From assembly GCA_016711325.1 (NCBI GenBank), contig JADJTH010000012.1, forward strand, positions 1 through 64,000: 64,000 bases of DNA. Direction: 5' to 3'. A model generated the notes under the pieces. That model ran no database searches, was not told the DNA's origin, and saw nothing but the letters and a program-made list of their open reading frames with translations. Below, piece after piece: positions 53,572 through 64,000 of the stretch (its first letter is position 1; each line of letters opens with the position of its first letter). The stretch is from Nigerium sp. Lineage in GTDB: Bacteria; Actinomycetota; Actinomycetes; Propionibacteriales; Propionibacteriaceae. The translations under genes were made by a program, and so were the position numbers.

Positions 53572-56500
53572 TGGCGAAGGTGTTCCCCGTCGGCCAACCG
53601 GCCAACGAGTCGGAGCGACGGGCCATTGCATTCCTTCGGGATCGCCTGCCAGATGACTGGAAGTTGTTCCACAACTTCGAGTTGCGTCAGCGCACCGAAG
53701 TCTTCGAGATCGACATCGCCCTGCTCGGCCCTCACGCCGTCTACCTGGTGGATGTCAAGGGCACACACGGGAGCATCGACGTCTACGGGTCTCGGTGGTA
53801 TCCGGAGGGCCGGCAGGCATTCTTTTCGCCGCTGGCCAAGCTACGGAACCATGCGCGCATCCTGGCCTCGCTGATCGCCGACAGCAACTCTGGAAACCCT
53901 GACATGCGCAAGATCCATAGCCAGGCCACGGTCCTACTGACCCAAGATGACGCGGTGCTCTCTGATCCGAACGGCCTTGACGGCCCCGACGTCACCGATC
54001 TCAAGCGTTGCCTTCGCTACTTCAACGACCCGAGCCGCATCCCCGCGCATCGGCTGTCCGACATAGGGCGCTATCACGGGCAGATCGCGGGCCTCCTCTC
54101 AAAGCGAACCCCCGGAACGCGGCTCTGGTCTTCCGTGATTGGCAGGTGGTGGAGCGGCAGGGAGGAACTGACCGCTACACCGAGTACCGCGCCAAGAACA
54201 GCCTCCTGGGGAAGTCCGCCGGCGCCGTCCACCTGCGCGTCTACCAGACCGACCCATACCAGGACTCGGCCACACGCCAGGCGGAACTCAAGCTGATCAG
54301 CAACGCGTACCGTGCACTGGTGGCCTTGCCGCCAAATCGAAACATCCTGTCTGTGAGGGATTTCTTCTTGACCGACGAGCAGGACAAAGCCGTGCTTGTG
54401 ACGGAGGACGTAGCCGCGCAGGCGCTGCGTCTCCACATCAACAAGTCGACGTTGGCCCTCACATTCGACCAGAAGCTCCAGGTGATGCGCGGAGTGCTGG
54501 CTGGGCTGCACCACGCGCATGCGCACGGCGTCGTGCATCGTAACCTAACGCCGGACGCGATCTTGGTCGGACGCATTGGAGAAACCAAGTTAACGAATTT
54601 TGACTTCGCCAGGGTGGACGCGGACCGGACAGGAACCATTGCCGGGCAGATTGTGGACGACTTGTCGAGCGACTATCAAGCCCCAGAGTGCTTCGCCGAT
54701 CCGGGACGGGCGACCGCCGAGTCCGACCTGTACTCGGCTGGTGTGGTGTTCTACGAACTGCTGGTCGGCGAGCGGCCTTTCGATTCGATGTCTCAGGTGC
54801 TGGATCTGTCCGGCCGATTCCCCGTCAGCGCGTCTGAGCAGCGCCCTGATCTGCCCGCCGGATTCGATCTGTGGCTGCAGCGATTCTGCGAGCTCGACCC
54901 CGACCGTCGCCACGCCACCGCGGCCGTGGCCCTTCAGGAACTGGAGGCACTGATCCTGCCGGAGGCTCGACACGTGCCGCCGGCGGATGAGGTGAAGCCG
55001 ACGCCTGAGCTGACGCTGGCACTGGGCGACCTGCTGGATCTGCCGAAGGATTCCATGATCAACAACCGATTCCGGGTCGAGAAGCGACTCGGATCGGGCG
55101 GATTCGGCGTCGTGTACAAGGTGTTCGACGCCCTCGGCGACGTCGAACGGGTGATCAAATTGGTCACGAAGGACCGGCAGAGCGTCTATGAGCGGCTCAA
55201 GCGCGAGTACAAGACTCTGACGGGATTGCCTGCTCATCCCCATGTGGTCAAGGTCGTGTGGGCCGACCGGATGAATGACGTCGACCGCACGCCGTACATC
55301 CTGTTCGACTACATCGATGGTTTGGACGTCTCCGAGCTGATCGACGCGAGGGCGCTGTCGGTCGACGACGCAGTTCGGATCGCCCGCGAGGCCGCCGAGG
55401 GCCTGCGGCACCTGCACGTGCATGGCATCTATCACCAGGACGTGAAACCATCGAACCTGCTGTGGACGGACGACGGCGTGCGGATCATCGACTTCAACGT
55501 GGCCGTGTCGGAGGATGATTCGGGCGAGGCTGGCGGCGGCACAAGGCGCTACCTGCCTCCCGACTACGATTTCTCTCACGCCCCGGAGATCCCCGACCGG
55601 ATTGACCGTGACCTGTACGCCTTGGGGGTTACCTTCTACCAGTGCCTCACCGGAGAGTATCCGTTCAACCAGCCGACCCCGCCGCTGAGAACTCAACCTC
55701 GCGACCCCAGACAGTTCAAGGGCTACGGGGACCTGAGCGAGTCGCTCATCGATGTTGTCGCCAAGCTGATCGCGCCTGAGAGGCGCGACCGATACGTCTC
55801 AGCTGACGAGCTGCTGGCCGCACTGGCGAGGGTGAAGCGCTACCGGATCGCCCTTTCGACGTCCGAACCGACCGCTCCGAACGCAGGACCCGTGACGCGT
55901 CTGGATCTCAGCACGACGACGCGGAACACCAACCCGTTTGTGTCGTACCTTCTCACCCTCTATAGCCAAAGCCGGGTATCGAACGCAGGCACGCGCGGCC
56001 TGGACGACATCGGCAAAGCCACTTATGTGCCAACCCACCTGGACGACAAGCTCCAGCCGGCCCTGCTCGCCGGGGAGTTTCGCCTCGCGATTATCTCCGG
56101 CAACGCGGGCGACGGCAAGACCGCGTTCATCCAGCAATTCGAGAACGCAGCGGAAGCGAAGGGCGCCCACGTCCAGCGCGGTGCGAACGGCGCGGTGTTC
56201 AACCTCCACGGGCACAGGTTCGTGACCAACCACGACGGCAGCCAGGACGAGGGCGACACACGCAACGACATCGTGCTGCAGAGGTTCTTCGCTCCGTTCG
56301 CGGGAGCGGACCCGAAGTCGTGGCCGTCTAGTGAAGCGCGCGTCATCGCCATCAACGAGGGCCGTCTGGTCGACTTCCTCCTCGAGCACGAGGACGAGTT
56401 CCCGCTGTTGGCGGGGATGGTTCAAGAAGGACTAGCGGGCGGTACGCCGCGCGACGGAGTCGCCGTGATCAACCTGAACCTGCGATCGGTCGTCGCGCCA

Positions 56501-57712
56501 ATAGGCCAAGATGGCCCGTCAATAATGGAGCGGCTGATCTCTCAGTTGACGCTGCCTGAGTACTGGGACGCATGCCGCCGGTGTGACTTGAAGTCGAAGT
56601 GCTATGCCTTTCACAACGCGCAGACGTTCCAGGACCCGGTGGCAGGACCCCAAGTCGTTGAGCGTCTGAAGTACCTCTACACCGTCACCCATCTACGCGG
56701 TCGTCTGCACATCACGATGCGAGATCTGCGGTCGGCAATGGCGTTCATGCTTGTTGGCACCAGGAACTGCGCCGACATCCACGACCTGTACCAGCAGAGC
56801 GGAGAGAACGCGCAGAATCGCATACTCGACGGGTTCTATTTCGACTCATGGCTCGGTGGGGCGGAGCCTTCGTCTGACCGGCTGGTGTCACTGATGAACG
56901 AGCTCGATCTGGCTCAAGTTAGCAATCCCGACCTTGACCGCGAGCTGAGCTACCTCGGCCCGACAGCGAAGAGGACTAGCCGCTTCGATTTCGCTGATCG
57001 CGGCCATTACGACGACGACCTGGCCGACTCGTTGTTCCGGAACCTCCCCCGCGACCTCACATTATCGCAGCGGGGAACGCTGATCGCGAAGCACCACACG
57101 TACTTGGCGCATATGCGCCGGCGCCACTTCTTCGAGTGTCGCGGCCCTGAGTGGAGGGGCATGCTGCCCTACAAATCAATCGACCGGTTCCTCGACGCGA
57201 TCCGCGCGGACGGGCCGTTGCCTCACGCAGACGTGACCGGGCTGCTGGAAGCGATCAACCGTGGCGAAGGGCTGAGCGATTCGACGGCGCTGGGAGACCA
57301 GTTGGCCCTGCGGGTTCGACAGGTGGACAAGGGCACGATACGCAGCTACCGGCTCTTCGACGGGGAACGGTTCACGATCGGAGCGGAGTTGCAGGCGCTC
57401 GCCCACCCGTTCCTGGAGGGCTTGTCGCAAGCGCTAGTGCTGGCCTATGAGTCGCCGGAAGGCTACCGCTCGGCGCTGAGGGTCAGTTTGGACATCTACG
57501 AAATGCTTACTCGGCTCAAGGAAGGCTACGAGCCGAGCGTGGAGGAGCGTGAGGGTTTCTACTTAAGCCTGACGGTGTTCAAGAACATCCTGGCATCGGC
57601 CCCCTACCAGGAGGTTTTGCTCACAGAAACGGGACGCGAGTTCTTCCAGATCCGGCGCGACCCGCAAGGGGTCCTGTGGATGGACAAGCTGGGCGCAGGG
57701 AGGGACGTATGA
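53571..57712 (+). pseudogene. mad6: NERD-pseudokinase-kinase-DptF-like ATPase fusion (MAD6-like), one frameshift
   Basis: About 1380 residues. Residues 1-180 form a NERD nuclease-like domain (TEVFEIDIALLGPHAVYLVD, then VKG). One indel near 54095-54115 changes frame; the rest is a single 3.6-kb frame. A first kinase-like domain has HGVVHRNLTPDAI near 54530, where the catalytic Asp is Asn, and FDFA in place of DFG: a pseudokinase. A second has the glycine loop LGSGGFGVVYKV (about 55085), HQDVKPSNLLW (about 55430) and IIDFNVAV: a likely active Ser/Thr kinase. The C-terminal ~600 residues have a P-loop (SGNAGDGKTAF, about 56100) and a cysteine cluster (CRRCDLKSKC), as in DptF-like proteins. Stop overlaps the next ATG. 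Confidence 0.78.
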
Positions 57713-59364
57713 GCATCGCGAACCGCGACAAGGAGTTCCGCACACCGAAGATCACGTATCTCGACTTCAAGCACATCGAGATGGACCGGGTCTTGACCCT
57801 GTTGTTCCCCCGCCTGAAGTACGAGGGGTACGCCAGTCGGCGTCCCCCGAGGCCCGGCGACTTGACCGTCGAGGAGTTCCTGAAGGAGTTCGAGGACCAC
57901 CCCGGGTGGTTCGAGGGATTCGCCGCCTACCCTGACGTGACGTATCGCTGGATCGAGACCGACCTGATGGACGTGGTGAACCGCGGACGCGCCAATCAGG
58001 CGGTGGCCGCCCCCAGGCCACTACACGGCAACACGTACAAATTCCGCAACGCCCGGCACTCGCGCGACTACGGAGCAGCTGAGCAGATCTACTGGATGCT
58101 GTTCTTCGCGCGGCAGGGCCGGGGACAGTCCGTGCGCGACGCGCTCAAACGGTTCTTCTTCCCCGGCATCGACCTGCCCACTGACCAACACGACCCAAGG
58201 GCGGTCGTTGATGTGGAGACGCAGGCGATCCTACGGCTGGACAGCCAGGTCACACAGGACATGCGCGACTCGAGAGAGCCGACCCGCGTCCGGCCTCTCT
58301 GCGTCGGCAAAGCCGACATCATGGCCGACGACATCCTGCGTCTCCTCGCCTACGAGCCATTCATTCCCCGGTCTGTGTTGGTGGACTACCTCAAAACGCT
58401 CATGGCGTTCCACCTCGCCCAGTACCACATGAAGCTTCTGTATATGCTTCCCAAGATCGTCAATCAGCAGTCCGCGGGCGACGTTTGCACCACCACCGAA
58501 TGCCCCCTCGTCACCGAGACAGGTGACCCGCTCCCAGGTTGCCCCTACCGTGTCAACCTGATTGTGGACATGGCTGAGGCCGACAATCAGCACATGACCG
58601 AGCTATCTCGCCGCTCCGCCGACAGGGTATACAGGCAGATCCCTGCCTTCGTCCATGCTGGTTTCGTTGTTAAGAAGCTCGACGAGATGGCTGAGTTTCT
58701 GAGCGTGAAGACGAAGAAGCTGTCCGTCCCACCCAGCGGCACATTCTCCGTGGCCGATCTGGTCGCACTTCTCAAGCCGAAGCACGCCGCCGACAGGAGC
58801 GCTTTCTTCGGCTCGCGCCTCGTGACCCTGATTGAAGGGACGGACGACGGCGACCCGGAAATCGATCGAGTCACTGCGATGGGTCTTGAGGACTTCGACG
58901 CGTACATCGAGATCCTCATGGCCTACCGCGGCAAGTACCACCGTCAGTACATCACCGAATGCCTCGATTCCCTCCTGCTCAAGAACAGGGCCACGGGTCT
59001 GCTCGCCCAATCCCGGGCCAAGGGCAGCCCTCGCAGGTTCGTCCTCGGAAGCAGACTCCTCGAAGTGCTGCTCCAGGTCGCGGTCTTGTCCGACGATAGA
59101 GGGCACTTCACCACACGCGACGTTCCTATCGAGGGACTTCTCGGCATCCTGCGCAACCGATACGGCCTCTATATCGACCGCCTGCCCCCAGGGCAGGACG
59201 CCACCATCCTGGACCAGAGAGCGCTGCGGCTCAACGTCGAAGCGTTCAAGAGACGCCTGCGGGAGATCGGCTTCTATGACGATCTGTCAGATGCCTATGT
59301 CACCCAGAAAGTGTCGCCCAGATACACGATTCAGCCCGCCAAAGAACCCCCGGACAGGAGCTGA
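57709..59364 (+). CDS. mad7: MAD7-like protein
   Basis: Intact 551-residue protein from ATG 57709 (ATGA overlap with the kinase gene). No catalytic motif is obvious. Visible features are an N-terminal DRVLTLLFPRLKYEGYASRR, a cysteine cluster (CTTTECPLVTETGDPLPGCP), and a winged-helix-like C-terminal third (IEGLLGILRNRYGLYIDRLP). Position and size between the DptF-like fusion and the MAD8-like gene fit MAD7 and are also reminiscent of DptG. The role in the complex is not known to me beyond being part of MADS. Confidence 0.65.
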   Translation: MSIANRDKEFRTPKITYLDFKHIEMDRVLTLLFPRLKYEGYASRRPPRPGDLTVEEFLKEFEDHPGWFEGFAAYPDVTYRWIETDLMDVVNRGRANQAVAAPRPLHGNTYKFRNARHSRDYGAAEQIYWMLFFARQGRGQSVRDALKRFFFPGIDLPTDQHDPRAVVDVETQAILRLDSQVTQDMRDSREPTRVRPLCVGKADIMADDILRLLAYEPFIPRSVLVDYLKTLMAFHLAQYHMKLLYMLPKIVNQQSAGDVCTTTECPLVTETGDPLPGCPYRVNLIVDMAEADNQHMTELSRRSADRVYRQIPAFVHAGFVVKKLDEMAEFLSVKTKKLSVPPSGTFSVADLVALLKPKHAADRSAFFGSRLVTLIEGTDDGDPEIDRVTAMGLEDFDAYIEILMAYRGKYHRQYITECLDSLLLKNRATGLLAQSRAKGSPRRFVLGSRLLEVLLQVAVLSDDRGHFTTRDVPIEGLLGILRNRYGLYIDRLPPGQDATILDQRALRLNVEAFKRRLREIGFYDDLSDAYVTQKVSPRYTIQPAKEPPDRS

Positions 59365-60747
59365 CCATGACTGGCCAGTTTGCCAGAGTCGAACCCTGGC
59401 TCCTCGACGAAGCGGTCGCCGAGCTGCTTCAACCCCGCCTCGAAGAGATCCTCAAAGGTCGGGAACCCGGCCATTGCATGCGCGTCACTGACCTCAACGA
59501 ACGCATCATGGAAGCGCTATGCGCCCGACTACATAGCACCGCGACCCATGCCAGCGTCTTCATCCTCGGCGGCCATGAAGACGAAGGCAAGCCGTTCCGC
59601 GTCACCTCTACCAAACTCGTCGAACTGAGGAACCCCGACGCGCAGGGTAACCTGCGCCCGCCACTGCTCGTGTTCGTTCCAACGACGCTGAGGACCAGTG
59701 CCGAAGACTCCTTCGGTGTGGCTACCTTCGAAGATGTCTCCTTCCCGACGGTTTACCACGATCTCGTGACATCCCTGACCGGGCAGGTGCCAGCCACCCT
59801 TAAGGCTGCCGTTGAGAGCGCCACGCGCGTGTTGGCCGAGGAATCGTGGCCCTTCGCCCACGACGTGGCGATCGCCCGCTTTCTGCTAACGGCACTCAGG
59901 AACGGCATCGACGGTGAAACCCTGGGAGCCAGCCTCTACGAACTCGGACTCATCCCCGACTTCAGACTGTTGGCCGACCCGGCCGCAGCGAGCATCCGCG
60001 TGACGAAAAACCTCTCCTGCGTGCGCGCCCTCATGGAGTCCCCCCAGTCCATGCGAGGCAGGATTAGTGACCTCGGCCTTTCAGACGAGACCCTGACCAC
60101 CCGCCTGAGTTCTTTCTTCGGACGCTTCGAGATCCAGGAACCCGAATCGTGGACTCCGATAATCGCCACTGACAGGACTTGGTGGCCTATCTCATTCGAC
60201 AAGTGGCAGTTCAAGGACCAACACACGCTTGGCCACGTCACGTTCACCGCCGTGTCGACAGACCTACCAACTATCGGCCCCGACGAGACGGACCAGCAAC
60301 TGAGCACGCTGGGTGGCCAGCAGGTGCTTACCCCGATGAGCCGCCGGCAGACGAATATCACCTTCGAGGTCGCACAACAGCCCAAACGCATCGCCGGCCT
60401 CGACCATTTCACAGTCCAGCTCCTCACCCAAGACGGCGCCCCCGTCGGCAAGGCCAAGAAGGTCAAGGCCTGGACGCACAACAGACTCCAGACCACGACC
60501 GCCCTGACGAAACTCGACAAGCTCGACTTCGACGAGGGGTGGCACGTCGTACGTGTCGTCCCGCGCACAGCCGACGGCGACCCGCTGCTCGTGACGCTTA
60601 GCGACAGCGCAGCCCACTCGAACGAGAGCGAACCTTTCTACGTCCTGCCCGGAGGCAAGATCGAAGAAGACCCGCCGCAACGGGCCGTTCCCATTGACAG
60701 AAGCGTCGAACACGCCCGTTTCAGGCTGCAATTGACTGCCCTCTCAG

Positions 60748-62379
60748 CCCTGATCCACCGGTGTCGTGGCGGGTGTGGGCGTGGCATGGGGCGAGGTGAC
60801 CGTTCTGAGCAGGGAGGATGGTGATTGCTGAAGTCGCCGTCCACCGCGTCGAAGGGTCACCTCGTAAGTGAAAGCCTCACACGATCCGTCCCGTGTTCGA
60901 TGACCCGAACCTGGTGTCTGCTGCCGGTCTGGTGCCGGCGTTGCGGTTGGCTGAGTCTGCTGGCCTGTATGACCTGCTGGAGGAACGGTTGAGCGTGCCG
61001 TCGGCGAACGCGACCGTGAAGGCGGCCAGCGTGGTGGGCGGGATGCTCGCCGGCGCGGACAGTATCGATGACCTCGACGTGTTGCGGCACGGGGGCATGG
61101 AACGGGTGTTCACCGGGGTGCGGGCGCCGTCGACGTTGGGCACGTTCCTGCGCTCGTTCACGCACGGCCACGTGCAGCAGCTCGACGCCGTCGGCGCAGG
61201 TCTGCTAGCCGGCCTTGCCGGCAGGGTGCCCGGCGTCCTGGCAGGCGCCGACACCGAACAGGGGCTGGCGTTCCTCGATGTCGACGACACCATCCGGGAG
61301 GTCCACGGGTACCGCAAGCAGGGCGCCGGCTACGGGTACACGAGGGTGCGGGGATTGAACATCCAATTGCTGCCCTGTCGACCCCGTTGGCAGGCCCGGT
61401 GATCACCCGCGCCCGACTCCGCAAGGGCAACACCGGCTCCGCGCGGGGCGCCGGCAGGATGGTGGCCCAAGCCGTCACCACCGCCCGTGCTGCTGGCGTG
61501 CGGGGTCGGATCCTGTGCCGGGCGGACTCGGCGTACTACGGGTGGGCGTTCGTCGGGGGCGCGCTACGAGCGAACGCGTGGTTCTCGGTCACCGCCCGGA
61601 TGACCAAGACCGTCACCCGAGCAATCGCCGGCCTGGCCGAGGACGCCTGGCAGACCATCAAGTACCCCACGCCGTCTGGGAGGAAGCCGAACAACGCTGG
61701 ATCTCGGATGCGGAGGTTGCCGAAGTCGAGTTCGTGGCGTTCACCGGCCGACGCCAGCACCAGCACGTGCCCTGCCGGCTGGTCGTGCGCCGGGTCAAAC
61801 GGATCCAGCCGCTCGCCTCCGATGGCAGTGAGCAGGGGGAACTGTTCGCCGCCTACCGGCACCACGCGTTCATCACCAATCCTCTTTCACTACGGTCGAG
61901 GCCGATCAGCTCCACCGCGACCACGCGATCGTGGAACAGGTCATCGCCGAACTCAAGGACGCCCCCTGGCCCACCTGCCGTCGGGGAAGTACGCCGCCAA
62001 CGCCGCCTGGGTGAGCCTGGCGGTGATCGGGTTCAACATCGCCCGAGCCGCCGCGGTCGCCGCCGGCCTGGCCAAGGCCCGATGGGCCACCCTGCGCCGC
62101 CAGATCATCCAGGTCCCGGCACGGATCGCCGCCACCGGTCGACGACTCGTCCTGCACCTACCCACACACTGGCCCTGGGCCCACGCCTGGAGAGCGCTCC
62201 ACGCCCGCGCGACCAGCCCACCCCAGCCGGTCACTCCCTGACCACCCAGCCCCAGCAGGCGCAACCAAGGACCCCCAGTGGAGAAGCCGGACAGACCGGC
62301 AGGACCACCACGCCCACACCCGAAATGCCGTCAACAACGACGCGAACCATCCCCAAGAATCACAGTCGGTGGATCAGGG
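60748..62379 (+). mobile_element. IS1380-family insertion sequence, copy 2, in mad8
   Basis: 1632 bp. Terminal inverted repeats CCCTGATCCACCG at both ends, flanked by a perfect 5-bp target duplication CTCAG (60743-60747 and 62380-62384). Close relative of copy 1 (19334-20963) in opposite orientation. Its transposase gene is broken, so it would depend on copy 1 to move. Confidence 0.9.
60868..62241 (+). pseudogene. Broken IS1380-family transposase
   Basis: The GTG at 60868 corresponds to the start of the intact copy, but two bases are missing just after it (GCCTCACACG against GCCTCTCACACG), which shifts frame within six codons. Further shifts lie near 61365, 61670, and 61885-61980. The pieces together cover the whole protein, including the three catalytic acids. 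At least four indels, so inactive. Confidence 0.9.
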
Positions 62380-63059
62380 CTCAGACCAACGCGACCCCGG
62401 CGACGTCCACATCGACAGTGTGTCCTGGGCAGACAGGAACCCAACGAGGACGTCCGTAAGGCAGGACACCCTGATCGCACGATTCGGCACCGAAGGCGCG
62501 TCCCAGATCCCGTTGTCCCACATGCTCAAGACCGCAGAGCAGCACATCCTCACCCAGCCGGCGAACCTGTGCAGCTGGCGCATGCAGATCAGTGCCGGGA
62601 CCGCCGAGACTCCCTCCGCGACGAAGCTCGACCTCCCAGCTTCCGCAGCCGTCGCCTCCTTTCTGGCGGCACGGGGCAACTTCTTCGCCCTCGTAAGGCG
62701 GGGGGCAGCCGAGCTGACCGTCCAGGCCATGTCTCTGCGTGACCACATGGACGCCTGCGCCGCCTACGCCCAGGCGTACCTCGACCTGCTACGCGGCCTA
62801 CTCCGTCAGGCCGAGACGACCTCAGGAGAGCAACGGCAGCAGAGGCTCAAGGAACTGCGGGGCATCCTCGCAATCGACTCCGTCCACGTCGTAGTCGTCG
62901 ACTTTCGAGGACGGCTCCGCGAAGCGGTGCTTGTCGCTCCGACCCATCCGCTGCGAGTGTTGTGGACCAGTGCGTGGACGGCCCAGGGTCAGCACTGGAT
63001 CGACGGCGTCCACGCGACAGACTCAGCCTCGATCCGCCGACGCTCATTCGTGGGTGACC

Positions 63060-64000
63060 GTTTCCGAATTTCGATGATGGGCCGGAGTGCGATTCCGCGG
63101 GTGGGCGTGGGGTGACTGCCGGTGTGCCCGGCTTTTCCACTGGGTTCCTTGCTTGTGCCTGCGGGGGCGGGTGGTCAGGGGCTGGCGGCTGCTGGTGGCC
63201 CGAACGCGGCGTTGTAGAGGGTGGCGAGTTGGGGTTCCCACGGCCAGTTCCGGGGTAGGTGCAGCAGCCAGGTGCGGGCTTGGTTCGCGATCCGGGCGGC
63301 GACCTGGATGAGGGTGCGGCGCACCGTCGAGGTCCTGGCCCGGCCCAGGGTCTTGCTGGCGATCCGGGCGGCGGCGCGGGTCAGGTTGAACGCCATGGCG
63401 GTGAGGGCGAGCCAGGCACTGTTCGCCATGAACTTCCCCGACGGGGCGTGGGCCAGCGGCCCGTCTTTCAGGTCGGCGAAGATGCCCTCGATCACCGCGT
63501 GGTCGCGGTGGCACGCCTCGGCGTCCACCAACGCGAAGGTGCTGTTGGTGAAGACGGCGTGGTAGCGGTAGCCGGGCAGCAGCTCACCCTGGGCCTTCGC
63601 GTTCGGGTTCAGTCGCCGCACCCGACGGACGACCAGCCGGGCGGTGACGTGGTCGGCCTTGCGGCGGGACGTGAACGCCGTGAACGGCACCTCGGCGACC
63701 TCGGCGTCGGAGATCCACACCTGTTGGGCCTCGTCATAGATCGCTTGCGGGTAGCGGATCGTCGTCCAGTCGGTGTCGTTGATGGTGGTGATCGCCCTGG
63801 TGACGGCCGTGTTCATCCGGGCGGTGATCGAGAATCGGGCGCCGCCGGCGGCAATAGCGGCGATGGTGGCGTGGTTGAAGTAGGCACTGTCAGCGCGGAC
63901 GATCACCAGGCTGGGGGTGGTCGCCCGGCGGAGCGTGGCCAGGGTGTCGCCGATCAGCCGGGCCGCACCGCGGGCCGAGGACACGTTGCCCTTGCGGAGC
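63060..64000 (-). mobile_element. IS1380-type element, partial at right edge
   Basis: A different IS1380-family element that interrupts mad8. The left end lies near 63050-63075, where the mad8 frame stops making sense; the exact terminal repeat cannot be set without the right end, which is outside the window. Confidence 0.65.
63175..64000 (-). CDS. IS1380-type transposase, partial
   Basis: C-terminal ~275 residues of a transposase distinct in sequence from the other two copies but with the same layout: VIVRADSAYFNHATIAAIAA, FSITARMNTAVTRAITTIND, HAVIEGIFADLKDGPLAHAP and a basic C-terminus. The frame runs open to the window edge (LRKGNVSSARGAARLIGD), so the N-terminal half lies outside. Confidence 0.88.
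   Translation of the reverse strand, partial: LRKGNVSSARGAARLIGDTLATLRRATTPSLVIVRADSAYFNHATIAAIAAGGARFSITARMNTAVTRAITTINDTDWTTIRYPQAIYDEAQQVWISDAEVAEVPFTAFTSRRKADHVTARLVVRRVRRLNPNAKAQGELLPGYRYHAVFTNSTFALVDAEACHRDHAVIEGIFADLKDGPLAHAPSGKFMANSAWLALTAMAFNLTRAAARIASKTLGRARTSTVRRTLIQVAARIANQARTWLLHLPRNWPWEPQLATLYNAAFGPPAAASP

Larger units (their letters stand above)
59367..63060 (+). pseudogene. mad8: MAD8-like (DptH-like) gene, split by two insertion sequences
   Basis: ATG 59367 follows the mad7 stop by two bases. First part to 60747: RVEPWLLDEAVAELLQPRLE, LLVFVPTTLRTSAEDSFGVA, FEDVSFPTVYHDLVTSLTGQ; second part from 62385: DQRDPGDVHIDSVSWADRN through VVVVDFRGRLREAVLVAPTH to about 63050. Related proteins are very long and carry an ATPase domain further on, which would lie beyond the window. 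The first IS removes cleanly: taking out 1637 bp (element plus one CTCAG) rejoins the frame as TALSDQRDPGD. Near 63060 a second IS1380-type element cuts the gene again. The protein is not made. Confidence 0.7.

Noticed and set aside
57709..63060. A Dnd phosphorothioation restriction module (dptFGH)
   Set aside because: Similar layout, but the DptF-like part is fused to kinase domains and follows a methyltransferase and S subunit; no dnd modification genes are present.

Overview
The window is GC-rich DNA with GTG and ATG starts, many overlapping start/stop codons, DUF2510, DUF4913, TM2 and excalibur domains, and an actinobacterial-type MobF relaxase. It therefore looks like a chromosome (or large element) of an Actinomycetota species. 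I cannot place it to genus. No rRNA, tRNA or CRISPR array was seen.

Left part (1-18.5 kb): an accessory metabolic region in which most reading frames are broken by small indels. It holds the decayed end of an arsenic cluster (arsA and a DUF2703 gene), a decayed Na+/Ca2+ exchanger-like gene, a decayed three-gene ABC-2 exporter, a frameshifted alpha/beta hydrolase, a DUF6653 gene, and a TetR-controlled group (ferric-reductase-like flavoprotein, TetR, methyltransferase, divergent FAD monooxygenase). The TetR group carries three copies of the palindrome TGAGAC-N6-GTCTCA. An ArsR/SRPBCC pair with a perfect operator, two methyltransferases and a GH13 alpha-glucosidase follow.

Middle part (19.3-48.2 kb): a mobile-element segment with long intact frames. 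An IS1380-family element truncates the end of an ardC antirestriction operon. Next come a 1905-residue HSP90/sacsin-like ATPase with a C-terminal DUF3883 (nuclease-like) domain, a DUF2510 protein, a TM2 protein, a sigma-factor-like protein with three small neighbours, a secreted thermonuclease-like lipoprotein, and a 1.8k-residue relaxase-helicase-Toprim protein. A serine recombinase, a prepilin peptidase and a VirD4/TraG-type coupling-protein operon complete it. Four operons share one bipartite upstream motif (tGTCCACC-N14-CCCGTTAGG, always 14 nt spacing). This points to a single promoter class, perhaps read by the element's own sigma-like protein. No VirB4 or other mating-channel genes are visible, so the segment is mobilizable or only part of a larger element.

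Right part (48.4-64 kb): a translationally coupled defence operon that I assign to the methylation-associated defence system (MADS) or a MADS-like group: small ORF, N6 DNA methyltransferase, small ORF, HsdS-like specificity subunit, NERD-pseudokinase-kinase-DptF-like ATPase fusion, MAD7-like protein and MAD8-like protein. The methyltransferase is split by an ISAs1-family element with a 10-bp target duplication. The MAD8-like gene is split by an IS1380-family element with a 5-bp duplication and again by a second IS1380-type element that runs off the right edge. In both cases that can be tested, removing the element restores the frame, so the operon was intact until recently.
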